The notes beneath the pieces were generated by a model, which saw only the letters and a list, made by a program, of their open reading frames with translations, was not told the origin of the DNA and did not search any database. From Himantopus leucocephalus (taxonomy: Eukaryota; Chordata; Aves; Charadriiformes; Recurvirostridae): 64,000 nt of DNA. Positions within the stretch are counted from its first letter, which is position 1. Every line of letters starts with the position of its first letter. The DNA lies in assembly GCA_003993805.1 (NCBI GenBank), contig RSEF01000003.1:104960028-105024027 (forward strand), in the 5' to 3' direction. A program made the position numbers and the translations under genes. Shown here piece by piece: positions 25,919 to 59,800 of this stretch.

Positions 25919-28900
25919 ATAGATTTTGCATGGTTACCTCTAAAACTAAGGCTGATAGTGTTTGCATAAAACCCTACTGAAGACCTGATGTTTGAAAATT
26001 GAGTTACAGTCTCAAGGTACTGTATTTAAATTGATTAATTCTAACATTAAAGGTCAATTAAGTGATGAATAAAGTTCACCAACTACTGAAACTTTTAAAG
26101 TCAGATAGCGAGATCTTGTTCAGACCATGTATTCCAATCAACTTAGCTATATAAATGGAACTTAAACCACCTATACATTGGAACCAATGGAAATTATGCT
26201 AACAGAGCAAAAGCAGGATTTTTCAGAAGGGATGAGAGAGCAGCAAAACCTTGATTCTGCCGTTTTAGAAAATAGCCCCAAAGCATTCTGTCGCTTCCCA
26301 GTTCACATCGGTGTAACTTGTTCTGTAAGCAGAAACTCAAGTATTTTCTAATCTAAACTGGGCTGATTCACGCATCCTGTACCACAGAGCCTATAATATC
26401 TCAAACACACACACACACACACAAAATCTCTTTGGAAAACTGAGTTATGTGAAAAATGTTAATAACATACAACTTTGTTACTGCTGAGACCAAACTTTAT
26501 CCCTCCCTGGCCATAACACATCAGGAGATTTCCTCGGAGAGTGATTTAGGGCATAGAAATAAGCACCTCTTCTCCCTCTCTTACAGGGCTGTAATGAGCC
26601 CCTTTATTATTTCCAACAGATTTACAACAAATCTGAAACACCCAGCATCTGCTCAGCAATAACAAGCTCAGCAGCCACACGTAATTTGAAGCCAAGACCT
26701 AAAAAAACCCCACCCGTCTCCCCCCAAACAGGTTTTACAGACTGTCCTTTTGGTTCCAGAAGAAGAGGGATTTTACCATTTTATAATTATGAAGACCACA
26801 ACAGCAGGAATGAGGATTTAGCTAAGCAAAGGGACTGGACAACTGAGAATATAATTTGCAATAAAAGAGCTTATGAGCCACTTCTAATGGCATTTACAGA
26901 ATCTCAGCTCAGGGATTCTTACACTGATGTCAACTCACAGCTCCTACACTACAGGCAAACTTCCCGTAAACAAGTTTGCATATACAAAAATTTAAGTTTT
27001 AAAATACTTGATCACATAGTTTGAGGCTACACTTTATTATCAGTGATGTATTCGTGTCTGTTTATCAATTTAAGGATTCTGGCAGAAGACGACAAAGGCA
27101 TTCCTCTAGCAAGTTGGAGTCTTCACAGCGTAGTGGAAAATATCGTGGCAGTAATCCAAAGCTGGTACTAACATTTCACCCTTCCCACACTGGTATTTTA
27201 TTCATCTGAAAGCTGGCCAAGCTGTAATTGCTGGAGCTTTCAGCAGTTGTCTCATCGAGCTATACTCACACAATAGAGGGCAGTTAGTTCTTGTTACCGA
27301 AATCGTGGATTTTGGTTGTAGAATTGGGATCTCGAGTTTGCAGTCTTCCAGTAATGTTGGGAATAAATGTCAAGATTTGTCCTTTTCCTATATATGATAA
27401 TTTATTGTCCAATTTACCCTTTTGGTTTGATATGGAAGATAATTTTAGGTGACATCAGACCATTTCTCAGACATATTTAGGACATTACTATTACTCTGAA
27501 AACCACACTAACGTTTAAAACATTAGTATAATTTGTATGCTCATGTAAATTCTAGTTACCCAAATCAACATTTCTATGGGCTTTTTTTTTTTTTTGGTGT
27601 NGTATCTAAGTCAAAACCTTTAAAAAAAAAAAACCAAAACAAAAAACCCAACAAACCAAAGAAACACGCCCACAAACCTGAACTTAACTACTCTCATCTC
27701 CCTATACTGCTTTGTACTCCACAAAAGCCAGGTGCAAAGTAGCAAGTGCTCTATTTGTTTTACAGAATCATAAAATAATTTGTCTCCCGCTCTAAGTAGC
27801 CTGCTATCACACCCAGAATACTGCAACTAGACTTAAAGAGGAAAAGACAACAGCGTGTTCATTGACACTACTCATTTCAGCAAAGATCCTGAGAAATTAA
27901 GTACAAAACTCCATGTTTTGCTGCTGAACTGAGTTATAACACAAATACCTCAAAAAGAAAGTGGCTTAGCATGAAGTACCATCTCTACTACCGTCACCCA
28001 TCTGGCAGAAAACCGAGAACTCTTTTTTTCTTAATGTTCTGAAAATACAAAGACGGAAGTTGAAGTGATTAATGCACTACTGTGAAATTTGTTGTAGAGG
28101 TTGAGGCAGTACTCTGCCCTGCAGGATTTACTGTATACAACCATATTCAGCATATAAAAATCCCATCCTTAAATTAACAAGACACTATTGTTTTTACTAA
28201 GGTGTCTTAGATTGCATTGTCAATTGTACGTCTGGCTTGCAAAGAATAAGCCTGGTTCGGGTTTGAGGTGTCAGTTGGTCCAGTGTTTCCTTAAGCTGTG
28301 GGGCAGGTCCTCTTCCGTGAGGTGGGGCAGCATACAAGTTACTGCAAATTATCTCCTGGAGCTGGAAACCATAATACCACATGAATACACCTAATTAGTC
28401 TGGGTATTGTACTAATAATGGAATTTACCTTGGAGGGAGGGACACTAGGCAAAATAATTTAGGGAATTATGGTCTATTCCTTTTTTTGCACCACCATCCT
28501 ATTTCCCTACACCTTTCGTTCCCACCACCCTCCAAAACTATGTATCTCTTTGGTAAAATTCTGGAAGTAACAGTATGAGGAAAGGTGATGCTGTACTCAT
28601 TGTCATTAAAGTTCAAGAGCTGATCTTGCGGTTTCAGGACTTTTTTTTTTTTCCCCCCACAAAAAAGTAGATGCAATAAGCAAGAGACAGCTAGAATTTG
28701 CCCAGCTTCACAGACATTAGAAAGAGCATTTAATAAATTAAGCTATAGTCTAGATACAAGGCCCAGATACTGTTCCTGCAAGGAAAACTGACAACTCTCT
28801 CGACAAGTGCAAGCTAAGACAGTACTCCAGAAGACAGCAAAGAAAGCAAACTCTCACATGAGCAGATAAAGCTGACTGCTAACATGTCAGTACCAAAACA

Positions 28901-29139
28901 TCTTTACTAGATAATGACAGCACTTAGGTGTTAAAAACCTTTATGAAACAAATAAAGGATCAATAAGAAATGCATGGGGGAGGGGAAGAAATTATGAAAC
29001 CAAACCACTGATTAAGAAGCATATGAGTTTATGTAGAATCCTGCCACACAATATTTTGACAGCAATTCAAAGTGACTGCATGAAGAAAATGGAATTGATA
29101 ACATTTTTTTTTTTAAAAAAAAGCAATGCATGTCAATTG
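25919..29139. other. Intergenic, downstream of YWHAQ
   Basis: No gene is recognised. An (AC)n microsatellite lies at 26405-26423. A single N at 27601 follows a T run and precedes an A-rich stretch. Open frames are short. Confidence 0.45.
26405..26423. repeat. (AC)n microsatellite
   Basis: About nine and a half uninterrupted AC units. Confidence 0.95.
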
Positions 29140-29159
29140 AAGCACATAATCTGAACAGT

Positions 29160-29165
29160 TTTATT
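29160..29165 (-). terminator. YWHAQ: Candidate distal polyadenylation signal of YWHAQ
   Basis: AATAAA on the minus strand, with U-rich sequence about 45 to 60 bases further downstream. It would give a 3' UTR of about 1.8 kb. Confidence 0.5.
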
Positions 29166-30312
29166 GTAGGAACACTCATTGTGCACGCTCAAAGGATGAA
29201 CAAAAACACGGTAGGTGGAAGATGTACCATCAGAAGCCTGCAAGGACTAGCAATATGTCCTTTTTCATAATATCATATCCTGTCTAGCCAGGACACTATA
29301 GAAGTTAAATATTTTCAAAAACCCACCAACATTGGAAACTAAGAGGTAGAGGTTTAGGAAAAAACTCTTAAGTGATCTAGGGGGAAGAGGGTGGGGATAG
29401 AATGCAGAGCAATGTATTACTACAAGAGGCTCCAAAAAACTGAGGAAACAGTAATACTAAAAGCAGTCTAAGAACAACAGAAAGCAGATTATGATGTGGC
29501 AGCACACAAACTAATGTTCTAGAGCAGGACAAATTCTTCTGCATTTCTAAAAGTGTAGCTGGAATACTGTAATAATAATGATGATCATAAGTGAAAAAAA
29601 TACAATGGGAGGACAGATCGGAGAATTTCAAGACATTGCCAAAAAAGTGTACAATTTAGATGAGAAGAGTTGCAAGCCATGGAAGAATATCAAGAAATTG
29701 GCTATTTTTTCTTAGGTCATTATAAGGTGAAGCTGTTAGCTCAAGTAGGTTTAGTTATTAAGAAGTCCACATGTCAGGTTAACTATTTTCATAAAATGCA
29801 CATTGTTCAAATATGAAATGAATTAATTTAAGAGCAGACTTTTAAAAAGTATGCACTAGATTTGAGAAAGACACTTCTAGCACAAGATACTTACTTTAAG
29901 TTTAGCCCTTAAGCGATTACATGGAATTCTTACAAGTCAACAGTAAGTGGTTTATAAAATGTAATTTTATTTAATGTTACTTTGCTGTTACAGAGGGCAT
30001 AACATTTTCACAAGGCTTTTTTGGGACTACAATCAATGATTAGCAACACACAATAGTGGTCCAAACTCTCTAAATAACAATCACTGGACAAACTTGACAC
30101 CTTCTCACATGTGCACAAACCTGCATGGAAAAGTACTAAATTTTATACTTGGACATGTGAACTTCAATTGGTTTTCCCATTCCAGTGTATTAAGAAATGA
30201 CATGCACTTTAGTCTGCCAAAAAGCACTGCCTGTACTCCGGCAGTAACATGCTGCTTCTAATACATAGTAAAGTGAATACCAGAACTACGAAGGCAGGAG
30301 TGTAAGTGAACT

Positions 30313-30318
30313 TTTATT
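30313..30318 (-). terminator. YWHAQ: Candidate proximal polyadenylation signal of YWHAQ
   Basis: AATAAA on the minus strand about 640 bases after the stop codon. Its use would give a shorter 3' UTR. Only the hexamer supports it. Confidence 0.4.
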
Positions 30319-30959
30319 GGGAAGGGATATCAACTTAAACAGCAGCAACTGAAGATTAAGAGAAGCCCCTGTTTTCAAACACACAAGCTTCTGTATTACA
30401 TGATACAGGAAGCAACTCAATTTGTCATTTTCCAAACTAGAAATGCTCAACTTGATCTGGCCCAATACTTCCATATTCCTACTGAAAAGAATACACAGTA
30501 GCATGTGAAAGTCAATTATGGAAAGGAAACCCTGCAGAATAAGAAGGGAATGTGGAGAATTAAAAGCTATGTGGAACACTCTTTAGTTGCAATTAACTAC
30601 ATTTTCATCTTACTGTAATACAAAACACAGTCAACTGGCAGGAACTGGTTCAGATTTGTTTTTAAATACCAGGTACACTTTAGTCCGCTACATAAGTGTT
30701 TGGAAGTTACTTATGTTTATATGAAATGAAGCTATTAATACTTTTCTACAGCAGTAACCGCACACCAGGAAGGCCAGGACAAACACAAATCAAGGAATGG
30801 AGTTTTCCCAAAGCTGCAGTGTGAAAAGACTATAAATTGATTTCCATACACATGGATGGGTTTTCTTTGCTATAGGAAATCCAAGTGGAGCTATAAGGAA
30901 TGGAGACGTGTAAAAAGGTTTCTTGAGAAGGAAAGGGAGAATGACGCCCCACGTGCAGT

Positions 30960-52954
<21,995 letters not shown>

Positions 52955-52959
52955 GGTGG

Positions 52960-54124
52960 CTGGCAGTGGGGCAAGAGCCGTATAGTAGCAAAAGCAGGAG
53001 AAGCTGGGGATGTCACGCTACCAACTCAAGAACGCACCTCAAAACCTGCCAGAAAGAAGATGGTAACCATGACACTAGGATAAAACACTACAGAACACGA
53101 TCTTACACCACCCCTTGCGACCCACCAAAAAACAAAGACCAAAGCCCTGCCTCCCCTTCCTCATCTCCAGGAGCTTCTTGTGGAGAGATGGACTGCAGCA
53201 TCCTGCCCTTCCCGGCGGGGTTATGGGGAGAGGCACTCCTCGCAAGGGTCCACCCCAAGGGAAACCACGACCTACAAACCCAACTGGGGAAGGTGCGCTC
53301 AGCGCTAGCCAAGGCACAGCAACCTGAAGACCAAGCGCTGGAAATAGCGATTTTTCCGTGAGAGTGGACTTTCTGTCCTCACCCTGCTTTCCCCCCTTAT
53401 GGGAACATATCAAGGCGCTGCCTAACACGGACCTGGACAAGGATACCTAGTTACCACCCAGCCTGAGGGGGCCTTGCCCAAAGCCCCTTCCCCCTTGTGC
53501 GCCCCAAGCCCTGCAGGTGAGAGCCGAAGGCGCCAAAGCCGGGACAAGAAGGAAAAAGTAAGTAATAAAGGAGGGCGACGAGCTCGTCCCCGAGGAGGCA
53601 AAGAAGGGGTTAAAACCCAACGGGCTTCGCCTCATGGCGGCGGGGCACGGCGGGCGGGAGGGAGGCGGGGAGCTCGGTAAAGCGCGGCGGGGCCCGGGCC
53701 TCCCCGCCACCCCCCCGGGCGGGAGTGGCCGCGGCTCCGGCTCCGCGGCTCCGGCCCCGGGATGGCGGCCCCGCACTGCCGGCGGGGGAGCGCGGTGGCA
53801 CGGCAGTGGGTGGGGTCTCGGCCCCGGCGTCCCCAGGGACCGCGGGGGGGAGGGGGGGGCGGGGGGAGACGAGACGACGACGGCGGGGACGGCGGGAGGG
53901 CGGCCGGCGCTGCCCCCGCGGCGGTAAGGGCGGAAAGAGGAAGCCGGCGGTCCCGCCGGGTGCGAAATGGCGGCGCTTGGCTGGCTGCGCCTCCCGCTCC
54001 CCGGGGCCGCCAAGCGCTCCACGCCGCGATCACAAAATGGAGGACGCGGCGGCAGGCAGGCAGGCAGGCAGGCAGCGGCGGAAAGGGGCCCGCGCCCGCC
54101 GCCGGGACGCGGCACGGCGCTCAC
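52960..54124 (-). other. YWHAQ: YWHAQ intron within the 5' untranslated region
   Basis: The intron lies between the inferred non-coding exon (donor CAG-GTGAGC, GT at 54124-54123) and the start-codon exon (acceptor about 52960). It is mostly CpG island. It contains a (GGCA)6 tract at 54051-54074 and three ATGGCGGC cores. Large GC-driven open frames on both strands here are not supported as genes. Confidence 0.75.
54051..54074. repeat. (GGCA)6 microsatellite
   Basis: Six GGCA units about 50 bases downstream of the YWHAQ exon 1 donor. Confidence 0.93.
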
Positions 54125-54225
54125 CTGAGTCCGCTGCGCTAGGCCGGGCCGCGGGCGCCACCCGATCGGCTGCCTGGCTCGGGGCTGTGGCGGAGAGAAA
54201 GAGCCGCTCCCGTCTCCGGCGAGAG
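54125..54225 (-). other. YWHAQ: Inferred YWHAQ non-coding exon 1
   Basis: A consensus donor (CAG followed by GTGAGC) ends the exon at 54125. There is no ATG on the minus strand in this stretch, so the leader would be free of upstream starts. The 5' end is a guess from the CCAAT boxes at 54287 and 54339 and is good to perhaps 50 bases. Full-length transcript data would fix it. Confidence 0.6.
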
Positions 54226-54286
54226 CCAGCGCTAAAGGGCGTTGGCACAGGCAAGCCTACCCGCTGCTCAGCCCGCGCCCACGCGG

Positions 54287-54462
54287 CCAATCGCAGCCTG
54301 GCCTGCCGGCCCGGCTCCGCCCCCCCGCGCCCCGACGGCCAATCCCCGCAGAGCGCGCCGCCGCGGGGGCGAGCGCAGGCAGGGCACAAGCTCGGTTGGC
54401 CCGTGGGCTGCGGCTGGGGCCACGGGGTTTCCTCCAATTAGATCCAGGGTGAGATGACGTCA
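54287..54462. promoter_or_regulatory. YWHAQ: YWHAQ promoter: three CCAAT boxes and a CRE palindrome
   Basis: CCAAT motifs read on the plus strand at 54287-54291, 54339-54343 and 54434-54438. The first two are 52 bases apart and sit in GC-rich sequence, as NF-Y sites often do. A perfect cAMP response element TGACGTCA lies at 54455-54462. There is no clear TATA box. Binding is inferred only from the motifs. Confidence 0.6.
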
Positions 54463-54775
54463 CTGTCGCCATGGTGATGCTGCCGCCCTCGGCCGCCTCT
54501 CCCCTCGGCCGCCGGCGGGCGGGAGCTCCCGCAGGAGCGGGGCGGCGGGCCCGGCCCGGCCCGGCCGCCCATGAGGTGGCACGGGCGGGGCGGGAGGAGC
54601 GGGTATGGCCGGCGAACGGCCGTTGGGCTGTCCCGGAACGGCCGTGCTGGGGCAAAGTCCGCCTTCCCGCGGCCGGGGAGGAGAGGGGCTCGGCGCGGCC
54701 TGCCGCCCCTCCCTACCCGCGTCCCGGCCCGGGGTGGGGGCGGCAGGAATCTCAGAGAGACTCTCCTTCCGACAC

Positions 54776-56235
54776 GTTTTTTTTTTTTTCTTTCCCCAAT
54801 GGCAGGTTCTCAAAAGCCATTTTCAACTGAGAGTGGCTGCGCTCTGCCCCTGGGAGCGGGGTGGCAGGAAGGTGTTCCTGCAGAGTTCGTATTCCCGAGG
54901 CCCCGTGCAGGGGGAGGTGAGCGTTTCACATAAGCAACAATCAATATATTTCCTTTTTCCCCTTCCTGATTTCAAATTCTCAGACACAGACTGGAATTTT
55001 ATGCTATGACATATGAATAATAAAATGTTACCCATCCCTGCGTGGATAAACATAAGGCACCTATTGCTGTCCGTATGTCCAAAACGCTGGGTGAGTGGAT
55101 GCATGATTTTGTCTGCGCTCGCGCTGCCTGAGCTTCAGAGGATGTGGTAAGGACACAGTGGGTTTGTGCTCTTTGTCCCAGCATTCAGCATACAAAATCC
55201 AGGTGTGGATCAAATGCATCTGGTCTGCCAGGGCTAGTTTGGGTTCACCTATGTCTTTGTGCAGTACCGAGTCTCTGCACAAAGTGATGAGATTTCTCAC
55301 CTTTAGTTTCAGCATCACCAAATATAGTCATGCTGAGGAACTTCAGCATCCAGATGGGATGATGAATTCTCTGAATCAACCCCAGGATGTTATTGTCTCA
55401 ACTCGTAAAGCTCTTCATCTGTGTTTGGACTGGGACTGGGATTATGTATGTGGAAATTGGATGTATGCTGTGAACAAGCCACTCTCTTTGTCGTTTGAGT
55501 TTGGGAAGCATTTATTCTGTTACAAAAAAGAACCTATCAATAATACCTTTTTCAGTTAATGAAACCCTTCCAGAAAGCACTATGGAAATGTATTACTCCA
55601 GAAACTACTGTCCTGTCAACTTGCTACCATTTTAGGTTGCCTTTTTATTCTCCCTTGCCAGTAGGATATGTTCTCATTTTCACCAAAGTCCCTAATGATT
55701 ATCTTCATTTACACATGAAGTAAAGCCCAAAATTGACCAATTTTGCAACAAAACCTATTTGGAACCGGTACGTGGGTTTTATTTGAGGAAAGACAGCTGA
55801 TGTAATCAAGGGTACCCCCTTCACTGATTCCCCTCAAAAATGGGGAATACATTAGAATTAACCTCATACAATTTAGTTCACGTCTCTCTCCCACCTACTA
55901 AGAGGTTGCACTAAGAAATGCAGAACCATCTTAAAAGCTGGGAAGTGCTGGGCATAGCAAGTCTGTGTGCACAGAGCTGTGAGATGGTCCAAACTTCACG
56001 TGTGATGTAGAGTCTGACACATATGTGCAGAGCAGCTGCATGGCCTCTGTGTCTGGCTTCAGACCTACAGTGTGCTGCAGCTGCTTGCTTTTCAGGTTTG
56101 GGTCCTGTGGGCTTATGTGCCTTAAGACAGCACAGTGATACAGTTTTTAATCATAGCCATAAGCTCATTTCTCCAGAGGAACCCTTTTGCTAAGTAGGAA
56201 TGATGTTCTTCGGGGAGCTTTTATGAGAGGATGCT
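54776..56235. other. Intergenic upstream of YWHAQ, nothing recognised
   Basis: GC content falls quickly beyond the CpG island, and a T run occurs at about 54777-54790. Open frames (for example plus strand 55158-55559) have no recognised domain. Confidence 0.45.
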
Positions 56236-56566
56236 CAAAGAATTTGTTGTGTTTAGTTTAGGAAAATAAAGGTTAAGAGCAGATTTGATGTTGTGTCGAC
56301 AGCACAGTAAGCGACACGGATGTAGAATTGTTATTTAAATGGAAGACAAATATGTGTAAAATGGACATTAATGATTTTAGGCTGTGAATTAGAAGATCTG
56401 GGATTTTTAGAGCAATGAGGTTGTGGAACAACTTCCTGTGCTGAGGCAGGAAGCCCATCCACTTTGAAAGTGGACCTGATCAATTTATAAAAGTGCTTAT
56501 GTGATGTAGTTGCCTGAGACAGCAGGAGACTAAACTCCAGAAACTTTCCAATTCTGTGTTTCTATT
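56236..56566 (+). repeat. Degraded CR1/L3-like LINE 3' end, plus strand
   Basis: Successive blocks fit an old CR1-type 3' end in order. They are TTTAGTTTAGGAAAATAAAGG, the AGAGCAATGAGGTTGTGGAACAAC-type block, GATCAATTTATAAAAGTGCT, and GTTGCCTGAGACAGCAGGAG leading to a degraded TTCTATTTA end. There are many substitutions, so this is an old insertion. Confidence 0.75.
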
Positions 56567-56814
56567 TAATGTTTCTTTTGTTCCTCATTCCATGTATACT
56601 TTAATGTACAGTTTACTGCATAGCATTATCCTTCATTGAATCATAAAAAAAAAAAGCTCATTTCCTTTAGAGCATTTCAGGAGTGCTATCATCCTACTAA
56701 CCATTAATGACTTTACCCTTGTCACACCATTGTGAAATGGGTGGCATTATCTTGTCTTATGTCCAGGAAATGAAAAGCATCAACACTTCTGGATACCTAT
56801 GTGGAGAAATAAAA

Positions 56815-56880
56815 GACCTTAATTTCCAGAGTGGTAAATACTAAATCAAAGACCTTCATTTCCAGGGTGGTAAAAGCTTT
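56815..56880. repeat. Imperfect 36-bp tandem duplication
   Basis: GACCTTAATTTCCAGAGTGG at 56815 is repeated as GACCTTCATTTCCAGGGTGG at 56851, a 36-base period, with two differences in these twenty bases. Confidence 0.8.
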
Positions 56881-56886
56881 ATGCTG

Positions 56887-59800
56887 CTCGTCATATACTG
56901 AAGGTCCACCTCCCACTGGCTTCAGATGCACCTACTCACATCCAGCATCTTAGCAGCTCACACCACAAATTACTCAATTGGGGTGTGGGAGAAAAATGAG
57001 GAATACATATAATGTAAATTCCTTAGACTTACATGTGAACTTTATGACAGAGCTAGAATCTAGACGCTCAATTATTTGCCATAACTATAAGACTCTCCTT
57101 TCTTTTTCCCAGCAGAACCAGCCCCCTCCATCACATGCTTTTTCATCTCTATAGCAAAAGAGGTAGAGATTGTACAGACAGCAGCTTCTTTCCCAACACT
57201 CTGTACAACAGGTACATGGCAGGTGAAGGCAGTATCTCACAAAGCAAACATCTAGCACAGCGAATTAAGGTAAACACACAAATGAAGAACGCCAAAAGCA
57301 GACTTCTGTCATGGGATTTACACAGGCTGCCACTGAACGTCAGTATGACTGAGCTCTTTGGATCCGCAGCATACTCCTGTACTATCTGAAATAGCCCTGT
57401 CGTGGGTAGCAGTAGAAAAACTTACTCATCTTGTGTCCTGCGTTGAGTGGGATGGAGATTCTTTACAACTAGTCTCATGTCTGTTCGCTTAATGGCGAGA
57501 GAATGTATTTAATGTTTGTAAAGGCCCTGTGTTCTGGTGGTTAAGGACTTTTCTCTTTTGCTCCCATGCTACTTCCTGTCATCTTCTTTGCCTTATTATC
57601 TGGCCCTAATTTACATTGCTATCCCATCTCTTCCTCTTCTGATTTCTGCCTTCTGCTCGACTCCTGCCCACATGCTCCCCATCTTGTTCTCCTTGCTATC
57701 ATTCTTTCTGTAGTTGTACCCTCTGCCCTTCTTTTCTTGTTCCAACTTCTGGTAGAACTTCTGGGCAGAGAAGAGGACTTGCTTAGGAGGACTGGACATG
57801 TAACAGTCTTATATGAGGGCTGGAGTCTGAAGAAAATTCTGCTAGCAAATTTTAAGATGTCAACTAAGCATACAAAATTGAGTTTTCTCATTAGGTTTTC
57901 CATATTTGGGTAGTTTTCCACGAACCCAGCAAAGGGCTTAACTTCCAACTGACCAACTTCTTGATGTGTTTAAAGGAGCCACTCTGGTGGTTGTACGTGT
58001 TGGGAGTTCTTCAGTGAAAACATATTAAAAACAAAAAAGTCACCCATGTAAGAGGCTAAAGCATCATCAGTGTCCAGTAAGTAACAAATAAATGCAAGCT
58101 AGTGGGATCAAGCTCTTTAAACATTATTTAGCCTGATTCTTTATTGTATCTGCATTCTGCTGTGAGGAAGGCCACAGGACTCCTTAAATTTTAAAAATAC
58201 TTGCATGGCTTGTTCATTACTGGGATAAACTGATCTCTCTAGGGAAGACAAGTCTCTGAAGGAAGTTGTTGAGTGTGTAGCTAATGGTGGGTGCGTTTTA
58301 TGCAAACCATTTTCTTCTGCTGGGAGAAGAGGAATCAAGGAATACGTGGTTTGGGTGACTATCAGCATGGGAGGGTGGTACCGGACCTCAGTTTTGCTGC
58401 CAAGTGCCATTTGTCTGGTTAAACTGGCTGCAGGATAAGTGTATCTTCATGCTGGGAGTAGTTTGGTCTTTGCTGATGAAGGATGGTATTGATGAACATT
58501 GATATCTGCTGCGGGGTGAATGCTGCTATAGTCTGATATACTGAAGGAGCTACTGATAATGGTTGGCAGTAAAATCTCAGCTGTTGTCTGACACTTTTTC
58601 TTCCCTCCTGCCACTACAGTAGTTGATGTTAAATTCCACTCCTTTTCCTAGGGGTGCAATATGTACCACCTTATTGTATGTAACAGTGTTTCTCTGCATC
58701 CTTTCCTTCAGTGGCATGTGGCACTGAAGACTGGAAAAGGCTCTGTCTGGGGAGCAGAGTCAAACCTATGTTACCTGGATGAGCTATCTCCCCACCTCAG
58801 ACAGCTTTCCTTTCCTCCTGTTGGCCTGTGAGGGAGGATGCTGGCTAAACAGAACCATTCCCTTCTTCGTGTGGTTGGCATAAAAAATACAGGTTTGTTG
58901 CTTCTGGTTCTAAGCAGGTCTAGTGAACCTCTTGTGAAGTGGCTCAAAAGCCTTGGGGCCTCACTGTGCTGCAACTGCCCAGAGCCGCTCATGGAGGAGT
59001 CCCATAGGATAGTCCTCTCCAGGAATACCCTACACCACACCGGTCTAGTTGGACACAAAGCTTTTGCAGGTCTCCCTGGGGCCTCTCTCTTGTTTTCCCT
59101 GTCTCTGTCCCAGCAATTGTGGCTTGCAAGTGGGAGGACAGAGAAGCCAGCTGGAGCTCAATGGCATCCCTGAAAGTTGAGGTGTGTCTTTTTTTATGGA
59201 AATGGAACAAATAGCGTTTTAATGGCTTTTGTTCAGTTAAATGCAACTTGCTCTGCCAAAACATTATAAAGGGCCCTCCTTTGCATGAACAAACAGAAGT
59301 GGCAAAAGTCACTAAGACTGTCAAGTAAATTTTATCCTCCTGAAGCTTATGGTATCAGGAGGCAACAGCAGGGCCCCTAGAATTAAGATAAATGCAGCTA
59401 ATTTCCCTTTAATGGTGATTTGATTATTCTTTCATTACAAGTAACTAGTTCCCTTTTCTAATTATGTAGCTTGCTTTTATCCAAGAAAAATTACCCAATT
59501 TATGGGAGTGGACCATTAAACTCACTCATCCATGAACAGTTTATTGTGGTGCTATGACATTGCTGGTTTCAGAAAATGTCTATATTGCAATAGATATGTA
59601 TAGATTTTTGGCTCTTCTGCTGTTTTGCCAATGGTCATGACAAATGAGAAAGCAGGTGCGGGAATGGATGTGCAAGGCAAAAATGAAATGCAGAGGGCAG
59701 AGAGCATAAAGCCTGCACACATTTACCATGTCTTTAAGGGAATGAGAAGTATTGACGGGGAAGGGGGCACTAGGGAACAAGACTGAAATGCATAAAGGTG

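Larger units (their letters stand above)
29140..30959 (-). other. YWHAQ: YWHAQ 3' untranslated region (approximate extent)
   Basis: The stretch follows the YWHAQ stop codon on the minus strand. AATAAA signals on that strand are at 30318-30313, 29971-29966 and 29165-29160. The last is followed downstream by a U-rich tract near 29101-29114, as expected of a polyadenylation site. I therefore place the distal end near 29140, but use of the nearer signals would give shorter transcripts. RNA data would settle it. Confidence 0.55.
53200..54760. promoter_or_regulatory. YWHAQ: CpG island over the YWHAQ promoter and first exon
   Basis: A stretch of very high G+C with dense CG dinucleotides, flanked by AT-rich DNA. 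It covers the YWHAQ non-coding exon, most of the following intron and the promoter, as expected of a ubiquitously expressed gene. I judged the edges by eye. Confidence 0.88.

Noticed and set aside
53725..54441. 238-codon plus-strand and 225-codon minus-strand open frames in the YWHAQ CpG island
   Set aside because: Low-complexity R/G/P/A translation on both strands, typical of stop-poor GC-rich DNA. No domain and no splice evidence.
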